The position numbers and the translations under genes are program-made. Shown one piece after another: positions 24,477-33,541 of a DNA stretch of 64,000 nt. Each line of letters starts with the position of its first letter. Within the stretch, counting starts at the first letter, position 1. The notes under the pieces are model-generated. The model ran no database searches, was not told where the DNA came from, and was given only the letters and a program-made list of their open reading frames with translations. Source of the stretch: Streptomyces poriferorum. Its GTDB lineage: Bacteria > Actinomycetota > Actinomycetes > Streptomycetales > Streptomycetaceae. The stretch is taken from positions 1-64,000 of the forward strand of contig NZ_JAELVH010000017.1 of assembly GCF_019399235.1 (NCBI RefSeq), written 5' to 3'.

Positions 24477-25427
24477 TCAGGAGAGGGCGAGCGGGCTGCG
24501 GTGGCGCAGCAGCCACTGGTGATAGCCGGCCGCCCGCCGGGCCGCCTCCCGGTACGCGGCCTCCAGTTCCCCGTACACCACCGTCATGTCGGCGCCCGGC
24601 CGGGAGACCAGCAGCAGCCGGACGGCGAGCGGGTCGTCGCGCAGCGGGCGGATCGCCATGTCGTCGCGCGGGCCCGACGTGGGCTGGCACGGCGCCACCG
24701 CCTCGCCGAGGACGACGAGCGACGCGGCGGTGAGGTAGTCGCCGTGCAGCACGGTCGGTGCGACGCCGGCGGCACCGAACACCCGCCGCAGGCCGTCCCA
24801 CTCGCCGTCCACCGTGGGGTCGACCATCCACCGGTCGGCGGCCAGGTCGGCCAGGTCGACGACGGGCAGGGCGGCCGCCGGATGGTCGCGGGCCATGGAG
24901 ATGAACTGCGGTTCGCGGTCCAGCAGGACACGCTGTTCCAGCCCCTCCGGAACGGACAGCGGGCAGCCCTCGACCTCGTGCACGAAGGCGACGTCGAGCC
25001 GGCCCGCCCCGACCGCGCGCAGCAGTGCGCGGGCCGACACGTCGACCCTCAGCGAGATGTCCGTACCGGGCAGCTGGATCCGCAGTCTGCGCAGCCACCC
25101 GCCGATGACCCGGCTGGCGGTGCAGCCGATCCGCAGCCGCTGCCCGCCGGCGCGGGCGGCGTCCGCCTCCGCCTTCGCCTCGGTGACCAGCGCGCTCATG
25201 CCGTCGACGAGGGGGCGGGCACGTCCGATGACGGCGCGGCCGAGCAGGGTGGGGCGGCAGCCGGTGCGTTCGCGGCTGAACAGTTCGGCGCCCAGCGTGT
25301 TCTCGATCCGGCGCAGCTGGGTGGTGAGCGAGGGCTGGCTGACGCCCAGTCTGCGGGCCGCCCGGTGCAGGCTGCCGGTGTCGGCTATGGCGCACAGCGC
25401 CCTGAGGTGCCTCACCTCAAGCTCCAT
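24477..25427 (-). CDS. snpR: LysR-type regulator of the snapalysin gene
   Basis: The ATG at 25427 begins MELEVRHLRALCAIADTGSL, and the helix-turn-helix (AARRLGVSQPSLTTQLRRIE) follows at residues 20-40. The remaining part is the LysR effector-binding domain. It is 316 residues. It is divergent from a snapalysin gene, the classical Streptomyces arrangement in which the LysR protein activates the small neutral protease. A near-perfect palindrome with the LysR T-N11-A core lies between them. The name rests on this arrangement. Confidence 0.85.
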   Translation of the reverse strand: MELEVRHLRALCAIADTGSLHRAARRLGVSQPSLTTQLRRIENTLGAELFSRERTGCRPTLLGRAVIGRARPLVDGMSALVTEAKAEADAARAGGQRLRIGCTASRVIGGWLRRLRIQLPGTDISLRVDVSARALLRAVGAGRLDVAFVHEVEGCPLSVPEGLEQRVLLDREPQFISMARDHPAAALPVVDLADLAADRWMVDPTVDGEWDGLRRVFGAAGVAPTVLHGDYLTAASLVVLGEAVAPCQPTSGPRDDMAIRPLRDDPLAVRLLLVSRPGADMTVVYGELEAAYREAARRAAGYHQWLLRHRSPLALS

Positions 25428-25500
25428 GCTGCCGAGGGTAGGGCGGCGGAGTCGCACCGCACCAGACGCCGGAACGTCATCAAACCGCTTCAATTCACCG

Positions 25501-25521
25501 GGTGTTGGTCCGACCAACACC
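25501..25521. promoter_or_regulatory. Palindromic LysR operator
   Basis: GGTGTTGGTC and GACCAACACC form a perfect inverted repeat around one central C. It contains a T-N11-A core and lies between the divergent snpR and snpA genes. Confidence 0.75.
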
Positions 25522-25685
25522 GGGTGTGCGTCCGTTGGGCCCTGCCGGGCGATAGGGCGGCGCTATCACCGGTTGGCATCATCCGCGCGGAGCCGCGTTC
25601 CCCGACACTCACTGCGTACCACCCCCGTCCGTGTCCGCTGACCGGACGGGGTCCCCCTGGCAGGTAACCGGCAGGAGAACCCCCC

Positions 25686-26366
25686 ATGAGACACCCCAGG
25701 ACCATCATGTCGGCTGTGGCCGGCCTCGGCTTCGGCCTCGCCGCAGCGCTGGGCACCGCTCCGGCGATCGCGTCCGCCGCCCCGGCGCCCGTCGCTCCCC
25801 CCGCATCCGCCTCCGCCGTCCACGCGGCGTACACCTCCCACTCCGGATCGCACGAGAGCGCCGCCGCCAACAAGGCGTTCTTCGAGGCGGTGGCGAAGTC
25901 GGTGGCCGAGAAGCGGGCCGCCCACCCGGGCGCCCAGGCCGTCACCATCGTCTACAGCACCGCGAACGCGCCGAGCTTCCGTTCGGAGATATCCAGCAGC
26001 GCGCAGATCTGGAACAGCTCCGTCTCCAACGTCCGGTTGCAGGAGGGCTCGAACGCCGACTTCTCGTACTACGAAGGCAACGACCCGAGTGGCTCGTACG
26101 CGAGCACGGACGGCCACGGGAACGGGTACATCTTCCTCGACTACGCGCAGAACCAGCAGTACGACTCCACCCGCGTGACGACCCATGAGACCGGCCACGT
26201 CCTCGGCCTGCCGGACCACTACTCGGGCCCGTGCAGCGAGCTGATGTCGGGCGGGGGGCCCGGCCCGTCGTGCACCAACCCGTATCCGGACTCCAATGAG
26301 CGCGGCCAGGTGAACTACCTCTGGCAGAACGGCTTCGCGGCCGCGCTCGCCCGCAGCGGTTCCTGA
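25686..26366 (+). CDS. snpA: Snapalysin (small neutral zinc protease, M7)
   Basis: The 226-residue preproprotein has a signal peptide (MRHPRTIMS, hydrophobic run, cleavage near ASAAP), a pro-segment, and the catalytic sequence [16 protein letters not shown]. That is HExxHxxGxxD, the zinc motif of family M7. [11 protein letters not shown] follows as in known snapalysins. It is secreted and degrades proteins at neutral pH. The start has AGGAGAAC upstream. Expression is probably activated by the divergent LysR regulator. Confidence 0.93.
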   Translation: MRHPRTIMSAVAGLGFGLAAALGTAPAIASAAPAPVAPPASASAVHAAYTSHSGSHESAAANKAFFEAVAKSVAEKRAAHPGAQAVTIVYSTANAPSFRSEISSSAQIWNSSVSNVRLQEGSNADFSYYEGNDPSGSYASTDGHGNGYIFLDYAQNQQYDSTRVTTHETGHVLGLPDHYSGPCSELMSGGGPGPSCTNPYPDSNERGQVNYLWQNGFAAALARSGS

Positions 26367-26411
26367 CCTCGCCGCTTCACGGAAGCGCGCCGCTTCGCGC
26401 ACACGATCCGG

Positions 26412-26438
26412 GGGCCACCTCGCAGGACGGGGTGGCCC
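26412..26438. terminator. Short terminator-like stem-loop
   Basis: GGGCCACC pairs with GGTGGCCC across an 11-base loop downstream of snpA. There is no T-run, so strength is uncertain. Confidence 0.45.
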
Positions 26439-26454
26439 TCGGCCGGTGTCGGAT

Positions 26455-26529
26455 GCGCCCCGGCCCGTGGCGGAGGCGCCGCGGCCCGTAGCGGAGGCGC
26501 CCCGGCCGGTGGCGGAGGCGCCGCGGCCG
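26455..26529. repeat. Three and a half 21-bp tandem repeats
   Basis: Units at 26455-26475, 26476-26496 and 26497-26517 (core GTGGCGGAGGCGCC) differ at a few positions, and a partial copy abuts the stop codon of the GntR gene at 26530. Confidence 0.8.
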
Positions 26530-26889
26530 TCATCCGGCCGATAGTTCGCTACGGACCAGGGCCAGCAGTTCGTCCTCCGTCATGCCGAGCTCACGCGCCT
26601 CGCCGACCATCTCGCGCACCCGCTCCAGCAGCCTGGCGCGGTGCGGGGAGGCGCCGTCCGCGACGACCGCGCCCCGGCCGCGCCGCAGTTCGATCAGACC
26701 TTCCTCGCGCAGCCGCTGGTAGCCGCGCAGGGCCGTGTGCACATTCACGCCGAGCGATTCGGCGAGCGCCCGGGCGGCGGGCAGGCGCTCGCCGGGGGCA
26801 ACGGCCCCGTCGGCGACGGCACGGCGCACACAGGCCGCGATCTGGTCGCCGAGCGGCACGGTGGAGGTGGGGTCGACCCTGAAGAGCAT
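26530..26889 (-). CDS. GntR-family regulator (YtrA type)
   Basis: At 119 residues this is a short GntR protein. The winged helix (PLGDQIAACVRRAVADG, ERLPAARALAESLGVNVHTALRGYQRLREEGLIELRRGRG) is followed only by a small helical tail. This is the YtrA layout, which typically controls a transporter or membrane protein in the same operon. It lies three bases after the DUF1648 gene in the same direction. An inverted repeat before that gene is the likely operator. Confidence 0.88.
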   Translation of the reverse strand: MLFRVDPTSTVPLGDQIAACVRRAVADGAVAPGERLPAARALAESLGVNVHTALRGYQRLREEGLIELRRGRGAVVADGASPHRARLLERVREMVGEARELGMTEDELLALVRSELSAG

Positions 26890-26891
26890 GG

Positions 26892-27899
26892 TCAGTGTTC
26901 CGTTCGGCGCTGGTCGATCAGGGTGTTCAGGAGCGCGGCAGCCGTCGCCGAGTCGTCGACCGTGACCGCGAAGTCCCGGCCGTCGGCCAACCGTGCCACG
27001 ATCCCCTCACCGGAACGAATCATGATGCCGGTGCGCCCCGGCCGGATCCGGTAGCCCCAGCCCCCGTACTCGGTGAGCGGCTTGATGTCCCGGCTGGCCG
27101 CCGTCTCGATCCGGTCGAGCGGCACGCGGACGCGCGGCCACGGCAGCATCCCGGAGACGGTGATCCCACGCCGGTCCACGGCCACGTTCGGGCGGGCGAA
27201 GCTCAGCAGGAGCAGCCCGACCAGGAGGACCGGAACCGCGGCGCTCCAGCCCACGGCGAACAGGAGCGCGACTGCTCCGGCGCAGGTCAGCGCCACCGCG
27301 GGCAGCAGCCATCGGTTCCCGGTGCTGCGCGCCCACCCCGCGACCTCCCCGGCGGCCAGCGCGATCCGTTCCCCGCCCGCCGTCGTCCCGTCAGCCTGCC
27401 GGTCCGCCTGCCCGTCCGCCGACGGTTCCTCCGGTACGGGAAGGACTGCGGCGAGCAGCAGCCCCAGCCCGGAGGCGAGCGCGGCCACCCCCAGCGCGGC
27501 GGCCAGCTGCCACATCGGGAACGAGACGTCCTGGGCGCGGCCCTGCGCGTCCTCGGCCGCGTCCACGTTCACGAGCAGGACCACCGCCATCAGGTACCCC
27601 AGGAAGCCGGCGACTGCGTAACCGCAGGCGACGACTCTCCGGTACGCCCGGCCGTGGAACCCTCCCCGGGCGGTCATCAGGACCCACAGCACACCGGTGC
27701 CGACGAGCAGCACCGTGGTGATGACGACGTATGAGGTCCGGCCCGCGTAGTCGTCGGCCCGGCCGTTGCCCACGAAGTGGCTGGCCAGCTGGGCGGGCAG
27801 GCGGTCACGGCGCGTGGCGAAAAGGATCAGGTCGGCGGCGAGGGCCAGCAGGAACGGCATAGCGGCGAGAGCCGCGCGGCCGGTGTTCTTCCGGTTCAT
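26892..27899 (-). CDS. DUF1648 membrane protein
   Basis: The ATG at 27899 has GGAGG five bases upstream, giving 335 residues. The first helix and LPAQLASHFVGNGRADDYA are the DUF1648 signature. At least five further hydrophobic segments follow, including VITTVLLVGTGVLWVL and LLAAALGVAALASGLGLLL. The C-terminal part is soluble (LPWPRVRVPLDRIETA). DUF1648 proteins such as SdpI are immunity or signal-transduction membrane proteins. Co-transcription with a GntR gene suggests response to envelope stress. Confidence 0.8.
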   Translation of the reverse strand: MNRKNTGRAALAAMPFLLALAADLILFATRRDRLPAQLASHFVGNGRADDYAGRTSYVVITTVLLVGTGVLWVLMTARGGFHGRAYRRVVACGYAVAGFLGYLMAVVLLVNVDAAEDAQGRAQDVSFPMWQLAAALGVAALASGLGLLLAAVLPVPEEPSADGQADRQADGTTAGGERIALAAGEVAGWARSTGNRWLLPAVALTCAGAVALLFAVGWSAAVPVLLVGLLLLSFARPNVAVDRRGITVSGMLPWPRVRVPLDRIETAASRDIKPLTEYGGWGYRIRPGRTGIMIRSGEGIVARLADGRDFAVTVDDSATAAALLNTLIDQRRTEH

Positions 27900-27910
27900 C
27901 AAAACCTCCA

Positions 27911-27933
27911 TTGTTCGCATGCTAGTAGAACAA
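27911..27933. promoter_or_regulatory. Probable GntR operator
   Basis: TTGTTC and GAACAA form an inverted repeat with an 11-base spacer, 12 bp before the DUF1648 start codon. Its place at the promoter of the GntR operon suggests autoregulation. Confidence 0.5.
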
Positions 27934-28090
27934 TAGAGGTGCGGCAACCAACCGATGCAGGCGAGACGACCCGCCGGTGGGGCCGGAACGACGAACCGGC
28001 CCGACGGCGTCGAGCCGTCAGGCCGGTTGAGGTTGAGGGAGTGTCATGCCGTGTCTCGTGCGGGCGGCGGGTGGCCGCCCGCCGCCGCGG

Positions 28091-28759
28091 TCAGGCGGTT
28101 TCGAGCGGGAACGCGCCGCGGTGACCGGTGCCCGCGCCCGTGTCCGGGCGGGGCTCGAACTCACGGCAGTTCCAGACCTCCTGGACGAATCCGCTGCGCC
28201 GGTCCCACAGGTCCAGCACGTCGTCCTCGCCGGCCGCCCCCCGGTAGGCCTCCTTGGCGCCCCGGAAACAGGCGAGGCCGCCGGAGAGCCCGCGGCCGGG
28301 TGCCGGGAAGTAGTCCGAGAAGGCGCACGCGATGCACGTCCGGAGCCGGATCCCGGGCGGCAGGGAGCGCTGGATGGTGGCGAGCGCGGCACCGAAGTCG
28401 CTCTCGGCACGGTGGGACCGGAAGGCCGCGCCGCCGTAGCGCAGCTCCAGATAGAGATACGGGTCGGGCCTGCGCAGCGACAACAGGCAGCTCAGCGTGG
28501 CCTGATGGACCTCTCCGTCCGCGGTGACGGGGAACGGCAGGTCCCATTCCAGGACGCAGTCGTTGAGCACGCCGTCGGCGAGGGCGAACATCCCGCTCTC
28601 CGGCGGCATGCCCGCCACCGGGCGGAGTGCGTCAAAGCTCTCGCCCTCGAAATCGACGCCCCTGATGCGAAGCCGGAGTTGCTGCCCGTCGGTGGTGAGG
28701 ATGACGGCATCGGAGCCCTGTCGGTCCCGGTACCACCCTGCCCACGACTCATCTGTCAT
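28091..28759 (-). CDS. DUF6304 protein
   Basis: The 222-residue protein begins MTDESWAGWYRDRQGSDAV and contains LRIRGVDFEGESFDAL, IACAFSDYFPAPGRGLSGGL, ACFRGAKEAYRG and WDRRSGFVQEVWNC, which match the Streptomyces family DUF6304. It has no membrane segment or catalytic motif I recognise. The family is of unknown role. It stands alone in its direction. Confidence 0.7.
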   Translation of the reverse strand: MTDESWAGWYRDRQGSDAVILTTDGQQLRLRIRGVDFEGESFDALRPVAGMPPESGMFALADGVLNDCVLEWDLPFPVTADGEVHQATLSCLLSLRRPDPYLYLELRYGGAAFRSHRAESDFGAALATIQRSLPPGIRLRTCIACAFSDYFPAPGRGLSGGLACFRGAKEAYRGAAGEDDVLDLWDRRSGFVQEVWNCREFEPRPDTGAGTGHRGAFPLETA

Positions 28760-28877
28760 GGGCAGGGACTGTAGCCCGTGGCTCGGACACTCCCCGTGCC
28801 GCCCTCCACTTCGCCGCCCGACCCCTGTGACCTCGGCCGATCTTCGGCCGGCCGCTGTTCCGTGCGTCGGCCTCCGT

Positions 28878-29924
28878 TCAGTGCGTCCGGCGGGTGACGA
28901 ACTCCGCCAGGGCCAGCAGATCGCCCGCCGCCGACAGATCGGGCACGGCCCGGGACAGATGGTGCACCGCGCGTGCCATACGGTCCGCGGCGCAGACCTG
29001 GGCCCAGTCGCGGCCGCCCGCCCGGTCGACGGCGTCGGACGCACGGCTGATCTCACCGGCCGTGTTCATCGGGCCCCGGTAGAGCGCGGCGAGTTCCGCC
29101 GCCGCCGGGGTGCCCGAGGTCAGCGCGGCGACCACGGGCAGCGACTTCTTGTGGGCGGCGAGGTCGGCGCCGACCGGTTTCCCTGTCTGGGCGGGGTCGC
29201 CCCAGATGCCGATCAGGTCGTCGATGAGCTGGAAGGCGAGCCCGGCCTCCCGGCCGAAGCCGTCCATCGCTCCGACCGCACGCTCCTCCACGCCCGCGTA
29301 GAGCGCGCCCAGTGCGCAGGCGCAGCCGAGCAGCGCTCCCGTCTTCGCCGTCGCCATGGTGAGGCACTCGTCCAACGTGACCTCATCCGGCCCGCGTTCC
29401 TCGAAGGCGCAGTCCGCCTGCTGGCCCGCGCACAGCTCGATGACGCAGGTGGAGAGCCGGGCCGAGGCACGGGCCGACACCGCGCGCGCGTCCTCGGCCA
29501 GGAGCCGCTGGGCGAGGGCAAGCATGGCGTCGCCCGCGATGACGGCGTCGGGGATACCGAAGACGGTCCAGGCCGTGGCCCGGTGACGGCGGGTGCGGTC
29601 CTCGTCGATGACGTCGTCGTGCAGCAGGGTGAAGTTGTGGGCCAGTTCCACGGCGACGGCGGCCCGTACGGCATCTCTGGGATCGCCGCCCAGCGCACGG
29701 GTGGCGGCCAGGACGAGTGCGGGTCTGATCGCCTTGCCGGCGCTGCCCGCGGCGGGGCTGCCGTCGGCGTGCTCCCAGCCGAAGTGGTACATCGCCACGC
29801 GCCGGATCGATCCCGGCAGTGAGGCGACCGCGGCCCGCAGATGCGGGTCGACGAGGGTCCGGGTGTACTCCAGGAGCGCCGCGGCCTCGTTGCCCTCGGT
29901 GGCGGCGGCGTCGGTACGGGTCAT
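28878..29924 (-). CDS. Polyprenyl diphosphate synthase, probable encapsulin cargo
   Basis: The ATG at 29924 gives 348 residues. The first aspartate motif LLHDDVIDED (DDVID, 103-107) and the second AFQLIDDLIGIWGD (235-243) bind the magnesium-diphosphates; KAIRPALVLAATRALGG is the conserved lysine/arginine region. The enzyme condenses isopentenyl diphosphate with an allylic partner; chain length cannot be read. The upstream gene encodes a family 2B encapsulin. Such shells are known to package polyprenyl transferases or terpene cyclases, so this is the likely cargo. The first 40 residues, before the fold, may contain the loading segment. Confidence 0.88.
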   Translation of the reverse strand: MTRTDAAATEGNEAAALLEYTRTLVDPHLRAAVASLPGSIRRVAMYHFGWEHADGSPAAGSAGKAIRPALVLAATRALGGDPRDAVRAAVAVELAHNFTLLHDDVIDEDRTRRHRATAWTVFGIPDAVIAGDAMLALAQRLLAEDARAVSARASARLSTCVIELCAGQQADCAFEERGPDEVTLDECLTMATAKTGALLGCACALGALYAGVEERAVGAMDGFGREAGLAFQLIDDLIGIWGDPAQTGKPVGADLAAHKKSLPVVAALTSGTPAAAELAALYRGPMNTAGEISRASDAVDRAGGRDWAQVCAADRMARAVHHLSRAVPDLSAAGDLLALAEFVTRRTH

Positions 29925-30066
29925 GGTCAATCGGTCACCCCGGTCGTTGCCGTCCCCGGCCCCCGATGACTTTCGCCCCGGGGGCCGGGGACGTGGGTGG
30001 TTGCTGTGGGTGCGCCGGCTGCGGCCGACGGGGTCCCGGACCCGGCGGGCCCGGGACCCCGCGGAC

Positions 30067-31473
30067 TCACCGCCAGCGGCTGACCTCGACGTTCTCCAGG
30101 ACACCGAGGGCGTCCGGGACCAGAACGGCCGCGGAGTAGTAGGCCGTCACGAGGTAGGAGATGATCGCCTGCTCGTCGATCCCCATGAAACGGACCGACA
30201 GGCTGGGCTCGATCTCGTCCGGGATACCCGTCTGCTGGAGGCCGACGACGCCCTGTTCGACCTCGCCGGTCCTCATGCAGATGATCGACGTGGTGCGGGC
30301 GTCCGTGACCGGGATCTTGTTGGACGGGAAGATCGGAACCCCGCGCCAAGCCGGCACGTGGTGTCCGCCGACGTCCACGCTCTCCGGCACCAGACCGCGC
30401 TTGTTGCACTCGCGGCCGAAGGCGGCGATGGCCCGGGGGTGCGCGAGGAAGAGCTTCGATCCGCGGCGGCGCGACAGCAGTTCGTCCATGTCGTCGGGTG
30501 TGGGCGCTCCGTCGTGCGGCTGGAGCCGCTGCCCGTAGTCGCAGTTGTTGAGCAGGCCGAACTCCCGGTTGTTGATCAGCTCGTGCTCCTGGCGCTCACG
30601 GAGCGCCTCGACCGTGAGCCGCAACTGCTGCTCGGTCTGGTTCATCGGCTGGTTGTAGAGGTCGGCGACCCTGCTGTGGACCTTCAGGACGGTCTGGGCC
30701 ACGCTCAGTTCGTACTCGCGGGGCGCGGACTCGTAGTCCACGTATGTGTGCGGGACGACGGCCTCGCCGACATGCCCGGCGGACAGGTCGATCTCCGCCT
30801 CGCCGTACTTGTTGGTGCGCTGGTGCGGGATGGCGAGCAGCCCGGCGAGATGGGTGCGCAGCGACTCGGCCCGCTCGGCGAGGTTGAGCACATCGGCCCG
30901 CCTCAGGGTCAGGACCGTGCACGCCGTGACGGCACGGGCCGTGTACTCCCAGAGGGCGTCGCCCTCGATCAGGGAGTGGTCTCCGAAGTAGGCGCCGTCC
31001 GCATGGACTCCGAGCACCGTCTCGTCCCCGTAGGGCCCGGTGCCGACCTTCTCGACCTTTCCGTGCGCCAGCAGGAAGACCCGGTCCGCCGCCTCGCCCG
31101 CCGTTGCCAGGAGCTGCCCGGCGGGAATGTCGCGCTGCTCGCACCGCCTGGCGAGTTCGGCGAGCACCTCCTCGTCCCCGAAGTCCCTCAGAGCCGGGAG
31201 TTCACCGAGCTCGGCGGGGATCACGGAGACCCGGTCCCCTGTCTGCACGAAGGTCACCCTGCCGTCTCCGACCGAGTAGCTCAGCCTGCGGTTCACCCGG
31301 TACGTGCCGCCCTGCACCTGGACCCACGGAAGCATCTTCAGCAGCCAACGTGAGCTGATCTCCTGCATCTGCGGAGCGGACTTGGTGGTCGTCGCGAGGT
31401 TCCGCGCGGCTGCCGTACCAAGACTCTGCTGCGGCGGCGCCTGCACGTTCTGAACCTCTTCGCCAACGGACAT
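30067..31473 (-). CDS. Family 2B encapsulin shell protein with cyclic-nucleotide-binding domain (EshA-like)
   Basis: The ATG at 31473 follows AGAGGAC. The 468-residue protein has an encapsulin N-arm ([27 protein letters not shown]) and an inserted cNMP-binding fold at about 95-210 ([40 protein letters not shown]). The shell fold then continues ([55 protein letters not shown]). This is the family 2B encapsulin described earlier as EshA in Streptomyces. The next gene, 142 bp downstream, is a polyprenyl diphosphate synthase, the likely cargo. Ligand binding could gate or regulate the compartment. Confidence 0.92.
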   Translation of the reverse strand: MSVGEEVQNVQAPPQQSLGTAAARNLATTTKSAPQMQEISSRWLLKMLPWVQVQGGTYRVNRRLSYSVGDGRVTFVQTGDRVSVIPAELGELPALRDFGDEEVLAELARRCEQRDIPAGQLLATAGEAADRVFLLAHGKVEKVGTGPYGDETVLGVHADGAYFGDHSLIEGDALWEYTARAVTACTVLTLRRADVLNLAERAESLRTHLAGLLAIPHQRTNKYGEAEIDLSAGHVGEAVVPHTYVDYESAPREYELSVAQTVLKVHSRVADLYNQPMNQTEQQLRLTVEALRERQEHELINNREFGLLNNCDYGQRLQPHDGAPTPDDMDELLSRRRGSKLFLAHPRAIAAFGRECNKRGLVPESVDVGGHHVPAWRGVPIFPSNKIPVTDARTTSIICMRTGEVEQGVVGLQQTGIPDEIEPSLSVRFMGIDEQAIISYLVTAYYSAAVLVPDALGVLENVEVSRWR

Positions 31474-31612
31474 CTGTCGTCCTCTCGATTCATCGGCTGA
31501 CCTGCGAGAAGAACCTTTCAGCATGCGGACTCGCCGCGCCATTACACAAAAGAGTGTGACTAATCGGGCTTTGGGCTGGGCACAACGCTGCGCGATGCCC
31601 GCCGGCCCAGTT

Positions 31613-31635
31613 AATTTGCATACGGAATGCAAATT
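31613..31635. promoter_or_regulatory. NsrR operator before nsrR
   Basis: AATTTGCAT and AATGCAAATT form a nearly perfect inverted repeat 18 bp before the nsrR start. It resembles the site before hmp, so nsrR is probably autoregulated. It also faces the divergent encapsulin gene about 140 bp away. Confidence 0.7.
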
Positions 31636-31652
31636 CACCTACCGTGACTGCC

Positions 31653-32102
31653 ATGCGGCTGACGAGATTCACCGACGTGGCACTGCGCGTGCTGATGCGT
31701 CTGGCCGTCGTGGAGAACGAGGACCCGCCGACCACCCGCGAGGTGGCGGCGACCATGCAGGTGCCGTACTCCCATGCCGCGAAGGTCGTGGCCCGCCTCC
31801 AGCACCTCGGCCTGGTCGAGGCGCGACGGGGCCGCGGGGGCGGACTCGCCCTCACCCCGGCCGGCCGCTCCGCCTCCATCGGCGAGCTCGTCCGTGAGCT
31901 CGAGGGCCCGGGCGACGTCGTCGAGTGCGAGGGCGCCACCCCGTGCCCGCTGCGGTCGGACTGCCGTCTGCGCCACGCCCTGCGTGCGGCCTCGGAGGCC
32001 TTCTACGTCTCGCTCGACCCGCTCACCGTCACCGAGCTGGTCTCCTCGCCGACCGGCCCGCTGCTGATCGGCATCAGCAGCAGACCGCCCGCGGACGCCT
32101 GA
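31653..32102 (+). CDS. nsrR: NO-sensing Rrf2-family repressor NsrR
   Basis: The ATG at 31653 begins MRLTRFTDVALRVLMRLAV, exactly like known NsrR proteins; an in-frame GTG at 31644 is a poor alternative. The winged helix contains TREVAATMQVPYSHAAKVVARLQHLGLVEARRGRGGG. Three cysteines in CEGATPCPLRSDCRL bind the 4Fe-4S cluster that reacts with nitric oxide. It has 149 residues. The downstream flavohemoglobin is its classical target, and palindromic NsrR sites precede both genes. Confidence 0.93.
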   Translation: MRLTRFTDVALRVLMRLAVVENEDPPTTREVAATMQVPYSHAAKVVARLQHLGLVEARRGRGGGLALTPAGRSASIGELVRELEGPGDVVECEGATPCPLRSDCRLRHALRAASEAFYVSLDPLTVTELVSSPTGPLLIGISSRPPADA

Positions 32103-32152
32103 ACCACCCCCCGCCGGACCCGGCCCACGGCCCGGTTCCTACACTGATTTTA

Positions 32153-32175
32153 AATGCGCATCTGAGATGCAAATT
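32153..32175. promoter_or_regulatory. NsrR operator before hmp
   Basis: AATGCGCATC and GATGCAAATT form an imperfect palindrome 20 bp before the hmp start codon, closely like the site before nsrR. Confidence 0.75.
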
Positions 32176-32195
32176 CTGAATCCGAGGAGTTAACG

Positions 32196-33392
32196 ATGCT
32201 CTCCGAGCCGTCGACCGCCACCGTCCGTGCCACACTTCCCGCCGTGGGCGCGGCCATCGGGGACATCGCCGATCTCTTCTACCGCAAGCTGTTCGACGCC
32301 CACCCCGAGCTGCTGCGCGACCTGTTCAACCGCGGCAACCAGGCCTCCGGCGCCCAGCGTCAGGCGCTCGCCGGCTCCATCGCCGCGTTCGCGACCCAGC
32401 TGGTCGAGCACCCCGGGACCCGTCCCGACGTGATGCTCGACCGCATCGCGCACAAGCACGCCTCGCTCGGCGTCACGGCCGCCCAGTACGACGTCGTGCA
32501 CACCCACCTGTTCGCGGCCATCGCCGAAGTGCTCGGCGACGCGGTCACCCCCGAGGTCGCAGCCGCCTGGGACGAGGTCTACTGGCTGATGGCCAACGCC
32601 CTGATCGCCATCGAGGAGCGCCTGTACGCACAGCAGGGCGTCGTCGCCGGCGACGTCTGGCGCGCGTGGGAGGTGGTCTCGCGCACCGAGGAGACCGCGG
32701 ACGTCGCCACGTTCCAGCTCCGTCCGGCCGACGGCGCCCCTGCCCCCGCCTTCCGTCCCGGCCAGTACGTGTCCGTGCAGGTCGAACTCCCCGACGGCGC
32801 CCGCCAGATACGCCAGTACAGCCTCTCCTGCGCCCCGGGTTCGGCGCTCCGCTCGTTCACCGTCAAGCGGGTGCACGGCGGCGGCGCCCCCGACGGGGAG
32901 GTCTCACGGCAGTTGCACGACCACGTCCGCGCCGGTGACCGGCTCCGCGTCTCGGCCCCGTACGGCGACCTCGTACTGAAGTCCGCCGAAGCCCCGCTCC
33001 TGCTCGCCTCGGCGGGCATCGGCTGCACCCCGATGCTGTCGATGCTGGAGCACCTCGCGGACTCCGGCCACCGCGCGCCGGTGACAGTGGTGCACGGCGA
33101 CCGCTCCCCCGCCGACCACGCGCTGCGCGCCGACCACGCCCTGTTCACCGCCAAACTCCCCGACGCCGCGGCCCACTTCTGGTACGAGAACCCCGAGCAG
33201 GGCCACCCGGCGGACCGCACCGGTCTCGTCGACCTGACCGGCGTGGCGATCCCGTCCGGCACCCACGCCTACCTCTGCGGTCCGCTGCCCTTCATGCGGG
33301 CAGTGCGCACCCAGCTGCTCGCCAAGGGCGTCCCGGCGGCCGACATCCACTACGAGGTGTTCGGCCCCGACCTGTGGCTCGCCGAGGGCTGA
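32196..33392 (+). CDS. hmp: Flavohemoprotein (nitric oxide dioxygenase)
   Basis: Hmp converts nitric oxide to nitrate using oxygen and NAD(P)H. The 398-residue protein has an N-terminal globin domain (IGDIADLFYRKLFDAHPELLRD, with proximal histidine region IAHKHASLGV). An FAD domain follows (RPGQYVSVQVELPDG, RQIRQYSLS), then an NAD domain (LLLASAGIGCTPMLSMLEHL, YLCGPLPFM). GAGGAG precedes the ATG. It is controlled by the upstream NsrR. The length is normal. Confidence 0.94.
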   Translation: MLSEPSTATVRATLPAVGAAIGDIADLFYRKLFDAHPELLRDLFNRGNQASGAQRQALAGSIAAFATQLVEHPGTRPDVMLDRIAHKHASLGVTAAQYDVVHTHLFAAIAEVLGDAVTPEVAAAWDEVYWLMANALIAIEERLYAQQGVVAGDVWRAWEVVSRTEETADVATFQLRPADGAPAPAFRPGQYVSVQVELPDGARQIRQYSLSCAPGSALRSFTVKRVHGGGAPDGEVSRQLHDHVRAGDRLRVSAPYGDLVLKSAEAPLLLASAGIGCTPMLSMLEHLADSGHRAPVTVVHGDRSPADHALRADHALFTAKLPDAAAHFWYENPEQGHPADRTGLVDLTGVAIPSGTHAYLCGPLPFMRAVRTQLLAKGVPAADIHYEVFGPDLWLAEG

Positions 33393-33541
33393 GCGGCGGC
33401 CGGTGCTCGCGGAATTGACCGGATCGGCTCGCACACCGTCCGAACAGGGCCCCGGAATCCCCCCGTGAATGGTCCGGGACCCCGTCCGTCGGGTACAAGC
33501 GCTGTACGGACACACTCCCCCCACGCACGAAGGAGTCGGTC

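Noticed and set aside
22851..25667. A 938-codon plus-strand frame across the epimerase and LysR genes
   Set aside because: It is an antisense frame of high-GC codons; the opposite strand encodes recognisable proteins throughout.
28018..28774. Several antisense frames over the DUF6304 gene
   Set aside because: Only the minus-strand frame from 28759 matches a known family.
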